The notes beneath the pieces are model-generated. The model ran no database searches and was not told the DNA's origin. It saw nothing but the letters and a program-made list of their open reading frames with translations. Shown here piece by piece: positions 1 through 12,400 of a stretch of DNA of 22,373 nt. Every line of letters starts with the position of its first letter. The first letter of the stretch is position 1. The position numbers and the translations under genes are program-made. The stretch covers positions 1 to 22,373 of the forward strand of contig JAGCEE010000167.1 in the NCBI GenBank assembly GCA_017650795.1, read 5' to 3'. This stretch comes from Clostridia bacterium (GTDB taxonomy: Bacteria > Bacillota > Clostridia > Christensenellales > UBA1242).

Positions 1-2
1 AA

Positions 3-374
3 TTACAAAAAGAAGACTTTGTTAGTTTTATTAAAGAAATAACAAACGGCAAGTATTTTATGATTGACGGATTATTTAATGTTGATAGCATTAAAAACTT
101 TAAGTATGAAGATGGAGTGGTTAGCTTTAAAAACCGTTATTTAGTATTCACATTTAGTGATTTTAGTTATAGAAATAGTGCCGACGTTAAAAGGATTATC
201 CCTCAAAAAGAATATAACGAACGTTGGTTAAGATTCATGTACTTAAAATTTGGTGATGAATACAAAAAAGCGTTTTTATTTCACCGAATACAATGCAAAG
301 CAAATGCAATAACAGATTTTGCAAGCAACTATGATAAAGAAACCAAGTCATATGCTGAAAGATTGTCAAGATAA
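3..374 (+). CDS. C-terminal part of an unrecognised protein (5'-truncated by the window edge)
   Basis: The frame is open from the window edge to a TAA stop and encodes at least 123 residues, ending in AERLSR. A methionine codon at 60 could start a 104-residue protein, but it has no Shine-Dalgarno sequence before it, and the frame continues upstream as ordinary-looking protein (LQKEDFVSFIKEITNGKYF). I therefore treat this as the tail of a longer gene. The visible part is soluble in character and rich in Lys, Phe, Tyr and Asp. It has no signal peptide, membrane helix or motif I can assign. It converges on the giant surface-protein gene and stops 48 bp from that gene's stop codon, with a shared terminator between them. 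I do not recognise the family; no function is proposed. Confidence 0.75.
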   Translation, partial: LQKEDFVSFIKEITNGKYFMIDGLFNVDSIKNFKYEDGVVSFKNRYLVFTFSDFSYRNSADVKRIIPQKEYNERWLRFMYLKFGDEYKKAFLFHRIQCKANAITDFASNYDKETKSYAERLSR

Positions 375-384
375 ATGCACGACT

Positions 385-419
385 AAAAAACACAAGAGCT
401 TTAAACTCTTGTGTTTTTT
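385..419. terminator. Bidirectional intrinsic terminator between convergent genes
   Basis: Two 14-nt arms (AAAAAACACAAGAG at 385-398 and CTCTTGTGTTTTTT at 406-419) are perfect reverse complements around the 7-nt loop CTTTAAA. The stem core is ACACAAGAG/CTCTTGTGT. A T run follows the stem on the plus strand (413-420) and, because the left arm begins with six A, also on the minus strand. It lies 11 nt after the stop of the leftward partial gene and 4 nt after the stop of the giant gene. One hairpin can therefore end transcripts from both sides. Confidence 0.9.
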
Positions 420-422
420 TGT

Positions 423-3400
423 TTAAACATTAGGCCTTATTGGCGGTTTGTTTATTCCCGAATTGCCCCCACTATTTGCCAAACCCGGTTTTTGTGGAAT
501 GTTTGGCTGTGTCATTGGTTTTGCAGGTGGCACAGGATTTGGTTTTATTGGTGGCTGCAAAGGTGCTTTTATAGACGATGCATCTTGAATATTTGGTCTT
601 GTTGGCACCGCAACATTTGGTCTTGCAGGTGGTTGCTTTACCATGCTTGAAATTAGTTTTTCGTCAGCCTCATTATTTGTTTGTCTTACTAATTCACCAA
701 CGCCTCCAACTTCTTCGCCACTACCAATATTCACCTCTTCTATGCTATCGATATCCGATTGTGAAACTTCTTTTGATTCAATATTTCGGCTGTTTAAGTT
801 GCCAGATAATTTTTTATATTTCTTTTTACGTTTTGCAATTATCGCAAACACTACTATGCCACCGGCAACTCCGGCAACACCAATAGAACCAAAAATAATA
901 ATTGCAGGAAGAATACTCTTATCTATAATTATCTCGGCCCTATCTGTGACATATCCGAATACACCATAGCAATATTTTCCCCATTCTTCATCAAGGAACT
1001 CGGGCTCGTTTCCAACCTCAAAGTGAGTATTGGTAATTTTAAATTGACCCAGTTCAAATATTCCATCAAATGGGAAATCTTTTGTTCCTATTGGTTTCCA
1101 GAATCTATCATCAAGATTTATATTATCGGTTATTCTGAAATAATATCTTCTTTCTTCTTGATTAAGTTTGCCAGAATTTATCATGCTTGCCATATATGCA
1201 AGTTGTTTTGCATTCCCTATTAAGAAAGGTGATGATTCTGTACCAGTTCCAGCATATTCTTCTTCAATCTCATACCAATAGTTCGCTTTTAATACTAACT
1301 CAATTTTATTTATTTCACCATCGCCATCAACTCTAAAACCATTGCCTTGATTTAAATCAATAATCATTGATGTTGTATTATATTCGGTTCCGTTTATGAT
1401 TAGTTTTACAAAGCCATATCTTGCATTTATTATAGAATCAATAGATATTTGCGTGTTGTATATATATTTTGCTGTATTTCCCGTAATATCTCTTTCGGAT
1501 TCCAAAATTTTACCCGCGTTAGTATCGTTTACAACAAACTCTATTTCTAGTGAAAGTACATTGGCAAAAGGTTTGATTTCAACATAACCAACCTCGCCGT
1601 CTTCCTCTAATATTCTATATGCGCAAACCCAAATGCCATCATTACGTGTATATCCATACAGAGTATTATCTCCTGCACGTAATGCAGTAAGCTCATAGCC
1701 ATATGTTATTTTGCTAGGGTCATAGTAAACATAAATTACATCTCCAACTCTTGCGGTTATTTGTTTAGAGAGTGTTCCTTCGTTAAAGCTAATTGCGCCA
1801 CTTGTGACATCACCACCATCAACAATGGCAACATTCACTGACTTTGCAGCAAATACAGCAGTGACTAGAATTGATTGATTTACTTGTAAGTATAATGTTG
1901 ATTCTTTTAGGTCTGCCGAAGTATTTGAATAGAATTCTTCATAATTACTACCAGTAATTTCCCAACGAACAAACTCATAACCATCATCTGCCCTTGCTTC
2001 AAATGTGACGAATGTTCCTTGTAATATTTCTATTGATGTCACATGCTCGCTATCGGATACAATGTATGCAGTATTATTGCCATTATCATTGCCATCCACT
2101 GAAATGGTTACACTTGTAATAAATGAATAATGTAAGTAAATTACAGTATTATTCTTATCCATTACAAATCTAAATGGACCTGTAAAGATTATTCCATCTG
2201 GCGAGTCTACTGAATAACCGTAGTATGTAAAGCCTTGCTTAGTTGGAAGATTTAAGTTTTCAAACACTGTTCCTTGAGGTGCCATAAATTTGCCACCAGA
2301 AATTACAAGTGTTGGAATTATTACGCCATTAAACAAATCCAACTCTTCAATACCAGAGATTATTCCAGATGTTGCTACTTCAAATCGTATTTCATAAAGC
2401 TCTAAATACCAAGTTCCATATAAATCGATTGAAATTGCCCTATCTCTTGAAGCAACCCCGATTCCATTAAATGCTCCATTTATTACTTCATTAGGGAAAT
2501 AGATTATTCCCTCTTCACCAATGTAGTATCTCTTATTGATTCTCTTTGAATCTTGGTAAGGACTCCAACCATTAAAACTATAAACTATTCCGTTTACATC
2601 GGTATAACTTATTAAGTTTATTCTGCTTAAATCGGTTGCAGAAATCTTTGTAGTTAATAACGAATCGGCAAATATATCACTAGTTCCATATTCAACATAA
2701 TAGAACTGTACCACTTCGTTACCCTCGCCATCAGGATGGTCGGTGTTAAATGTAATCTTAAAGTATTGCTTTGCAAATACTAGTGTAATAGTTTTGTCTT
2801 CCAATGCTTTATCTAGTGTTAGTTCATAACATATTGTATTGTTTTGTTCATAATAATAGCCATATACTTTGTTTTCATATTCATCATATGAGTATCCTAC
2901 TGTAAATCCGTTTAGGTCGCTTTCTGCGATGTCAAAATAATAACCTTCGGTCACATACACATAAACAAGCAACTCGTCACCATGTGTGACTTCAACAGCA
3001 TTATTTGTAGTGTTGTTTATTTTAAATGCTCCTGCCGTTTGTGATGTAAATGTTATGTTGTATTTTATTAGTTCTAGTCTAATTACTACACCAGCGTCTC
3101 CAAATGTGTATGGCATCAAACTTGCAATACTATAACTAAAATTGTTATCCACCCTTTCATTTTCGCCATACTTATAGCAGTTTTCTGGATTAAATAACAT
3201 ATTTATTGAATCGCCTGTTCTATAAGTAATTGTTATTTCAACAATGCTGCCATCTTGGGTGACCTTTATTGGCTCTACTTGTGTATTTTGTCCAGCAACG
3301 GTAATTGTTGCAAAATCAATTAAATTATTTGAAATAACATAGCCCGATACACCTTCAAATCTAAATGTTATTTCATTTTGTTGTCCAATAAATTTTGCTA

Positions 3401-6400
3401 CCAATAACATTTTTTCGTTGTTTGCACTGTCATAATCTTTTGTTGCTGTTAATGCAAGATTAGTTAATCCATCATCAAGTTTTTCTCCGTCTTTATACCA
3501 ACCTTCTAATTCGTAGTATTCTTTTGCAACGGCAGTTAAACCTGGCACAATTCTTCCGAATCTAACAATACCAGAAACACCAGACATTTGATTGCCTAAT
3601 CCATCTTGCAATAAACCATTTCCGTCAACACTATATTCATAGGTGTATTTTTTTCTTTCTAGCACTATTCTTATTTCGCAATCTTTATCTATTTGGAATA
3701 AAGTGTCATTGCTGTAATAGTATTCTTGCAAAATGTGTTGTAAATCATAGTATAAGAAGCTATACCCTTTTTCATATAATGTGTATCCATATTTTTCAAA
3801 ATCAGCAATAACCTGTAATGAATCATTGTATTTAACCGAAACTATATTTGTGTCTTCTATAACATTTTCTAATGTAATTGAAATATCTTCGGCATTAAAC
3901 ACATATAAGATTGTTGCGTTATACTGATTACCAGCATCCAAAGCTGTGATTTTAGATGCGGTTTGTGATACTTCGTCCCATTCGTAATATGTGATTGTGA
4001 CATCATATGTGTTTGCAATATATTTAAACTCTATGGTAAAGTCGCTTGTAAATCCGGTTATTGTGACAATGTAGAATGTGTCATCTGATATTTCATCAAT
4101 AATCACATTTACTTTATCAATCAACGATGTATATATATCCTCTGGTTCTGCCGATTCAATTTTATATACATCTACAAATTGGAATGTATCAAAATGATTT
4201 GGTTTTTCAAAATATATAACTATGGTTGTATCAGTTGCCACACTATCAAGGTCGACTTCAGACATATAACCGCCAACATTATCTAAACCAGCATCATTTG
4301 ATAATACAATACTTACAACGTTATTTTTTGCCTTAAAGCACGCAGTAATTGTTGAATTAGAAGTAAACTCACTATAAACATTAAGCTCGCTTATCTCTCC
4401 GGTACCATCGGCATTTATTACAAATGTATCAAATTCATAGCCATCATTTGCATAAGTATTTATTGTGAATGTTTGTCCGGTATAAATCAATATTTGGTTC
4501 TTTGTTATATCTCGAGAATCATAAACCATGCCACCAAAATCAACAAGCATATATCCATGTTCATCATCCAAAAGAGTAATAGTGTTTTGATTTGGTGCAG
4601 TTGTAATACTAAATTGTATTATATTGTCTTTGCCACTGGCAAAACCACTTGCCGTAAATGTGCCTAGTGTTAAGTTTTGTTGTGGTTCAATAAAGTCCGA
4701 AATAGTATAATCGAATTCATCAACATGATAGCCCGCACCAAGCTTAACATTTATAGAAATGCTATAAGATGTATAAACCTCTATTTCATCTGTTTCTGTT
4801 AGGTTTTTACCAAAATAAACACTTCCACCCAAATTGTTCTTAATAGAAACATCAAATGTTGCATGTTCATTTGTGACTTCAATTTTAATATATTGTTTGA
4901 TGTCAATATATTCGGCATATAGCACTAAATCTGAATCAATAGTCCAATTTGTAAGATTGCTTATTGGGCTTGGAATATATTCATCTTCTCCTACTTTTGC
5001 ACTATATTTATCGAACTCATAACCAACCCACGTTGGCTGTGGAAGTAATGGTATTGGCATGTCAAATACTACGGTATTTTGTATGGTTTTATGTGAACCA
5101 TCTGTATAAGTCCAACCAGCAACAATATCAGTTTCTTCAAGACTAAATATACCACTTTCCGCATCAAGCGTTAATGTGTATTGGTTATTCTCAAATACTG
5201 CCAAATACTCATTATTTACATCCGAATATACAATAGCAGATAATATGTCGCTTACATTACTACCCCAACCTTGGAATGTATAACCAATTCTGCTTACCGC
5301 ATCAAGATTTGATAAATATGTTGCAAGGTCTGTCGTATTGCTTAATGTATCAAAGACTGCCAAGTTTTGACCATATTTTAATGTAAATACAAGGCCCTCT
5401 TCTGTATATTCTACCTTATTTATTACTCCATCAACTGTGCTAACAAATGCATATTCTTCGCTTTGAACAAACTGTCCTGCACCTGCACTAAATACCACAG
5501 TGACCTCGTCTAGTTTATATACATATGCAAGCGTAATACTTCTTTCCACTTCATCAAACACATATTGCCCACTAATAACAAAATCATTTGTTAGTTTTTT
5601 GTAATAACCATCCAAATCTAAGTATTGGTAGAATTCCAAATGTTGATTTTGAAGGTTTGCGATATCGGATTGCGACAATGCCTGCTCTACATTACCAATT
5701 GTAAATGTATATGTGCTTTCATCGTATATTATTGTTTGATTATATTCCAGTAATGTATAAGGATTTACAACATACATTTGTTGGTTTTGTATGCTCTCCA
5801 AATGACCTGTTTCCAATTCTTCGTAAAGCACAAGAATTGTCACTTTATAGGTATTTATTTCCCAATCTGCATAAATGTGCAACTCATCATCGCTATCGCC
5901 CAATATGAATTGTTCATTTAAAGAAGTTGCATGATTTAATATATCGTTATTCTCATATTTCCAATTTTTAAAGGTATAGCCATCGTATTGATGTTCCGGA
6001 TTTCCTGGAAGTTTTACCATATTATCATCTAGGCTCTTATAATAATCAAATCCACTTATTGTTGTAGTGCTTGCAGTAATTGGCACATCGTTAATAACAA
6101 TTGTTTCTGTGTTTGGTATTCCGCAACCTTCAAAATTGTTATAGTGAAGAACTATTGAGATAAGCCTTTGTTTAATATCACCCTCGCCGTTTAATGCAAT
6201 ATAGTTAGAACTATCTGCACCCAATAGCGTGAATGTAATAACAAGATTATCGCCAACATATGCTCCAAATGTAGCACTTTCAACAGAAACTTGGTCGCCC
6301 AAAATCAAGCCGTCAAATGTGAATGAGTAATTAGATACATCTATGTCTTTTGTTGAATCCTGAGTTTTTATTATTCTTTCGTTTGGAATAACAACCAACT

Positions 6401-9400
6401 CTTTTTCTACAATACGTACTGTTTTATTTATAGAATTAGTAATGTTTACATTTCCATTTGAAACAGCACTTACAGCATAGTCGCCAACTATTGTTTTTAA
6501 AGCATTAGAAAGGTTTGCATCTGCTCCTATTGCCGATACAACGACTTCCTGTTTTAACTGCTCGGTGGTTAAAATGGTTGCAGTGTTTGCAGAAACAGAA
6601 TAATCAATTACAATGCTTTCGCCATATGTATACTTTAAGATGTTATCTAATTCATCATCGTCACTATTGTCATTTATTGCCACGCTAACTGCGAGTGTTG
6701 TTATGCTTGCCAAAACATATTCTGTTTGTATTTCATAATTAACAGAAGAACCATCTGATAAAAGAGTAAATAATAGCCTATCTGCATCTAACACATTTGC
6801 ACTGTTATATTCTATATAAACATGTGCATCGTTTCCACTATTAGAGCCATAATTTGTCACATTATAGTTTACACTATAATCATTGTAGTATATATCTGTT
6901 CCATCATAAACCCTAGTTTTATCTGAGTTTTCAATGACAATACTTATTGGTCTTTTATCTATTCTTAATTTAACAGTTTCGGCTGTTTCTAGCGTCACAT
7001 ATTTATATGCAATGCTTGTTAGTGTTGTAAGCTCTTGACTTAGTTCTCTTATATCATATAAAGTTTCGCCAGCAATTTCTTGCTCTATACCAAATGGAAC
7101 ATTTCCGGATATCGTAGATTTAAGATAAGCAATCAAATCGTTATCGGTAATCTTTGAACCTGCAACATAAATATCATATTCAAACAAATCAATACTATAA
7201 TCATTTGCAATGTGTCCATATTTTCTTGATATTGTATTGCCTGTAATTTCTGTATAAGCCGGAGCAGTAGCACCGTCCTTTATTGCAGTAATCTTAATGG
7301 CTAATGTTTGATTGTTTTGAATAATATGGAATTTGTCTTGCAATTTAGTTAAATCGCTAATTAAATTTATATTTGCATCGCCAGTTGTAGCCGAGATTAA
7401 ATCATAGTCACCAACACCCTCACCTGCACTTCTTGTAAACTCAACAACGAACTCATATGAAGAAGCCATATTTGTTGTTGCCTCAAAGATTTTACTTAAT
7501 GCTGGGTCTACTGCACCATATTCTTTTTGGAATGAGATAGAATCATAATCATCGTTTGTTAACGTGTATGTGTATTTTACTATTTGAAATGTTTTTGCAG
7601 TAAATGATAATTCATAATTTGTTGTATATATGCTGTCTAATACCGCAGCAAGGCTGTATGTTCCAACATCTTTTGCCCCTGCAGAGATTTGGTCATTTAT
7701 GGATAGTTTAATATTGCTTGTAAAATCTACACCCTCTAAATTAGCGGTGTTAGTGATTGTATATTTAAATGAGTCTTTATAGTCGCCATTTTTAAATGTT
7801 GACACATATTTACTATTAACAGAATCCCAACTAATATCTGTAATGCCATCTTTAAGTCCAATAGATAATTCTATTTGTCTTTTTTGAATTGTTAGGCTAC
7901 CCGTATAAGTAATGTCATAACAAGTTGTCACATCAACCATGCCTCTTTTTATTACGAGACCACTCTTTGTAATAGCATCTAAAGATATGTTATATGTTCC
8001 AATTTTATTTAAAGCACCAAGATTAAATACCACCGTACCAACAACGATTACATCATCGTTGTTTTCGTTGCCGTCATCACTATAAATAAGTCCGACTTGT
8101 GACACATAATCTAGTGAATATAAACCATCTTTTGAATAATATTTTGTATTAGAATCAAAATCAATGGTTAATGCTTTTGCTGTAATATTACCAATGTTTC
8201 CACTTGAAACTAAATTATAGTTAAATGCTCCTGCGCCTGAAATCGCAAATATTATATTAAGTGGCTCAGCAAGAGAATTTACTCTGTAATCCGAATAAGT
8301 TGCCGAGATTAGAACTGTATCTCTTGGTTCTATAACACCATCTTTAAATGATATGTTTTGTATTCCATTATCTTCATAATATACAGTATTTGTTCCGTCG
8401 TACTCTTTATTGTCTGTAAAGTATATATTTTCTGATGTTATTTTTTTAGGTTCAACGATAATATTGTAATTGTAATTTATTGAGTTAATCTTAACAACAA
8501 CCACATATGCACCGGCATCTATTATTTCATTACTAATAGCCTGATTGTTTGCATTAGTGCCACTAACACTTACTACTGACACATTATCGGTATTTCCACT
8601 TTCAAGACTAACAGAATATGTGCCTAAATTGTAATTTATTGTTATAGCATAAGGTTCGCCATCTAATTTATATTCAAGAACTAAACCTTGTAGTTGATCG
8701 GTTCCGTCATATATGAGATTATCTTTTTGTACAGCCTGAATGTTTTCTTCCAAAATTTCTATGCTACCACTTGCACTAGATATTTGATAGTTGTTGTTAA
8801 TTGATGATTTGCTACCAATCAAAATATCAATATAACCATCTGCATAACTATATTTTATTCCTGCAACAATGTTCTCATTTAACATATTAAGTTTAAATAC
8901 AATTTGTGTAAAATCATAAATATCAACATCAAATACATCTAAACTCATCGTATTAGTTAATTTAAACATATTATTGTGTGCCAAATAATACTTATAACCG
9001 GCAGTATTATCATTACCAAGGTCTATTTCTATTGACCTTTTGCCTACCATAAAACTGTTATTTGTTGCGCTTATTGAATACTCATAGTTTGTAGTGGCAA
9101 CTGGTGCGATCAAAGTGTATGTTCCAGCATTAAACACCACCAAATTGCTTGCATTTGACACTCCTAATTCATTAGGTACAAATGAGTATTTTAATTCAAG
9201 AGCCACATCAAAAGCACCTGCACCTACCAAGTATTGGTTAGTGCTATTATTTCCCACTCCGGACACTAGAATATTTTGTTTTACTGTATCTGTTTGGTCT
9301 AGGCCAATATACTCCAAATTACCCGTATAAGAAATCTCTATTTGCGCCTTTTCTACCTCGTATTTTACATTGTTTGCAAATTCAAAGATAAAGCAGCCAT

Positions 9401-12400
9401 TTGGCACATCAACATTATTTGTATCTTTTACTATTAAACCACTTATATTTGAAATATTAGCATCGTTTAATAAGTATTCACCAGCATCGCCAACACTTAC
9501 CACAACATTGCCCGTTAAACTAAAACCTGTTAATAAGCCATCGGTAATTAGTTTGTTTGCTGGTAGATTATGGGTAGTGCTTCCCATATATGGATACTTG
9601 GTATAATCTGATTGTAGTCCTGTAATGGTCACAATAATACCATTTATTTGTCCATCTATTTGTGAACTAGAAAGAACATAGTTTCCATAGCTATTGTTTA
9701 GTATTTCAAACTTAACAATTTTTGAACCAGCAGAGGCGCTTGGCGTAGTTCCTTCATAGAAAGTTGCTTTTACTAAAATATTTGCACCATTGCTTAGATT
9801 ATCGGTAGCAACAACCGAGTCACTATCACCAACTGTTAGATTTAATTCAGAACTGCCATCGTAGTCTTTCGTGCCATTAAACTTGTTTAATCCATTATAT
9901 AAATTAGAAATAGATATTTCGTGTTGTAATATATTTACTTCGGCATAAATATAACCATTATTTCCACCATCTACAGTAAAATCAACAGTTCCTGTTATTA
10001 CAACATGAATTTTTGCATAATATGTTCCTACATTTTTTACAATGCTAACGCTTGTGCCTATTGGATCGGTAGGATCAGTCACAAAGCCATCAAGAGTAAA
10101 GCATACTCCATTTACAGTATCGTTGTACTCGTAGTTTGTTGCATCTAGTTTAAGTGCATTATTACCATCTCTTTTAAATAATTCGCCATTTGCACTTACC
10201 CTATACATGATTGCAACAGGAATGGTTGATTTTTGGTCTAATGCATTGTAGTAAGAATCGGTTGCAAGAGTGGCAACAGCACCAACCCCCTCTCCACTAA
10301 ATGTAAGTTTAATATTATAAGTAAACAAATAGTTGTTATTTACATTTGCCTCATTATTAACAACCGTAGCAACTACATTGCTAATTGCATCTTTAATCGT
10401 AAGATCTATGTATACACCCTCTGTGTATTCTTCGAGGCTATCGCTATAGAAGAATGTTTTTGATTCATATTTATTTGCAGGTATAGTCACCGTGCCTTCT
10501 ACAACATGCCCACCAACAAGAGTAATTAAGTTTGCACCTTGCAATGTAAACGTATAACCAGTAGTTGCAAATATTTCATCATACAATTCATTTCTAATAA
10601 CTTTTACCTCAACATTCTTTTGAAGTATTTTGAATGTTGTTATGTTTTCGCCATAGCTTAAATCTGCAAGCTTGTAATTATTTTTGTTTGCCCCAGAAAG
10701 CTTATATTGTATGTCATAAGTGCCAACATTTGGCCCTGCATAAACTTGCCATAAATCAGAGGTGCCTTGTAGTCTATATTCTAACTCTAAACCAACATCT
10801 CCTACAAGTTCGCCATGGCTTTGGTATATATCTATTGTATATCCATCAACAGTCTGTGCTTCGCCATTATACTCTTTTATGCGATTTTTTAAATCTGTTA
10901 TACGGATTTCCGCTTTACTTATTGTTATTTCGCCAACAAAAGCAAAAGCATAGTTTTCTTTTAAAGGATTGCATGTTAAGTTTTTGGTTATTTTAGCCTT
11001 AATTATTTCATCCTCTATCGGATCTGCATCTGTGGATACTGCCGAAAGGTCATAAGTATTTGCATCAATTATGCTCTCAAACAAAAGACTTCCTACAAAT
11101 GTTTCGCCCAATACGGCGCCAGAAATATTAAAGTCAGAAACATCAAGAATTAAGTATTGGCCGGTATAATATCTTGTTGATGAATTATTTAAGGTAAATG
11201 TGACCGTTCTTTGTAATATTTCTCCATCTACTTGAACATTATCTGCCATTTCATAAGATGCTTTTAAATAGTTTACAAAACGAATACTTGTTCCTTCTTG
11301 GCAAGACGTGATATTATCTTTGTCTATAATTACATTTATTTTTCTAGCACCCACATTAGGATTATCATAGGCACCAGATAATTTTAGATGGCTTGCATCA
11401 TTAGCAGCAACATCTGACGATGAGATTATTGTGCCACTTGCAAGATTCGTGTTGCCATCATAAATTTTTAAAGATGTGTCCACTGTTATGCTTTCGGCAG
11501 AAATGCGTTTTGCATTCATAACCGGCTCTAAAACATATGTTCCAAATGAAGCCGAAGTGACAGTAAGTGTGTAAGGTCTTACATACTTAAATGCAACGCC
11601 CTCATATGTCACTCCTAGTCCACCACTTGATGTTAAAACAACAGATACATTTTCATCTGCATATTTGCTATTATTGTCAAGTTGAATAACTTGCCCCTCA
11701 TCATTTTCGCCCGATGGTGTAGCAGATTCATTTGGTGCAATAATATAATTTGTTTCACCAATAGTAATATAAATGTTTTGTGCAGAACCAGTGTATGTGT
11801 AATCATGGCCCGTGGTTAATATCACAAAACCCTCTGGGCTATTGGCGTTTATTGTGAGCGTGATATTATAAGTTATTTCATAATTGTCAAATGCGCTTGC
11901 ATTAGTAAGTGAATTTATTATTGCTGGTGCTACAAGGTTAATTGTATTGTCTAAAGAATTAGAATTATAAATATATGTTCTAGCATTTACTGCACATGTG
12001 GTTGCACTACCAGAAGTGAAGCTATCTTTTGCATAAGCAATTAGCATATCGTTATAATTTACAAAATTTATTCCAAGCACAGTGCCGTCAAAATTTTTAC
12101 TTTTTGAGATTGTTATATTTAATGGCGCTGGGTTTACAGTAAAAGTATATGATAGTGTATTTCCGTTTAATGTATCTAAATTAGGGTTAGATACCAATAG
12201 TTCATAGTTGCTTGTAAATGTTGCTTTTAATGTTATTGATATCAAATATTCGCCAGCGTTGATTGGATTTACTATACTATTGCCTTTTTTTATGGCTATT
12301 TCTAGCATTTCAAAGATGTCGGCGCCCTCATAATTCTTATCAGTATTATAATCTTTACCAAAAATCCCTACACTGATGCCACTTAATATTTTATTGCCAA

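Noticed and set aside
60..374. A complete 104-residue gene starting at ATG 60
   Set aside because: No Shine-Dalgarno sequence precedes it, and the same frame stays open to the window edge with protein-like content.
834..945. A possible LPXTG-type sorting signal at the C-terminus of the giant protein (SILPAIIIFG)
   Set aside because: The Leu-Pro sits inside the hydrophobic helix, lacks the Thr-Gly, and 136 residues follow the helix. Sortase substrates end shortly after the basic residues.
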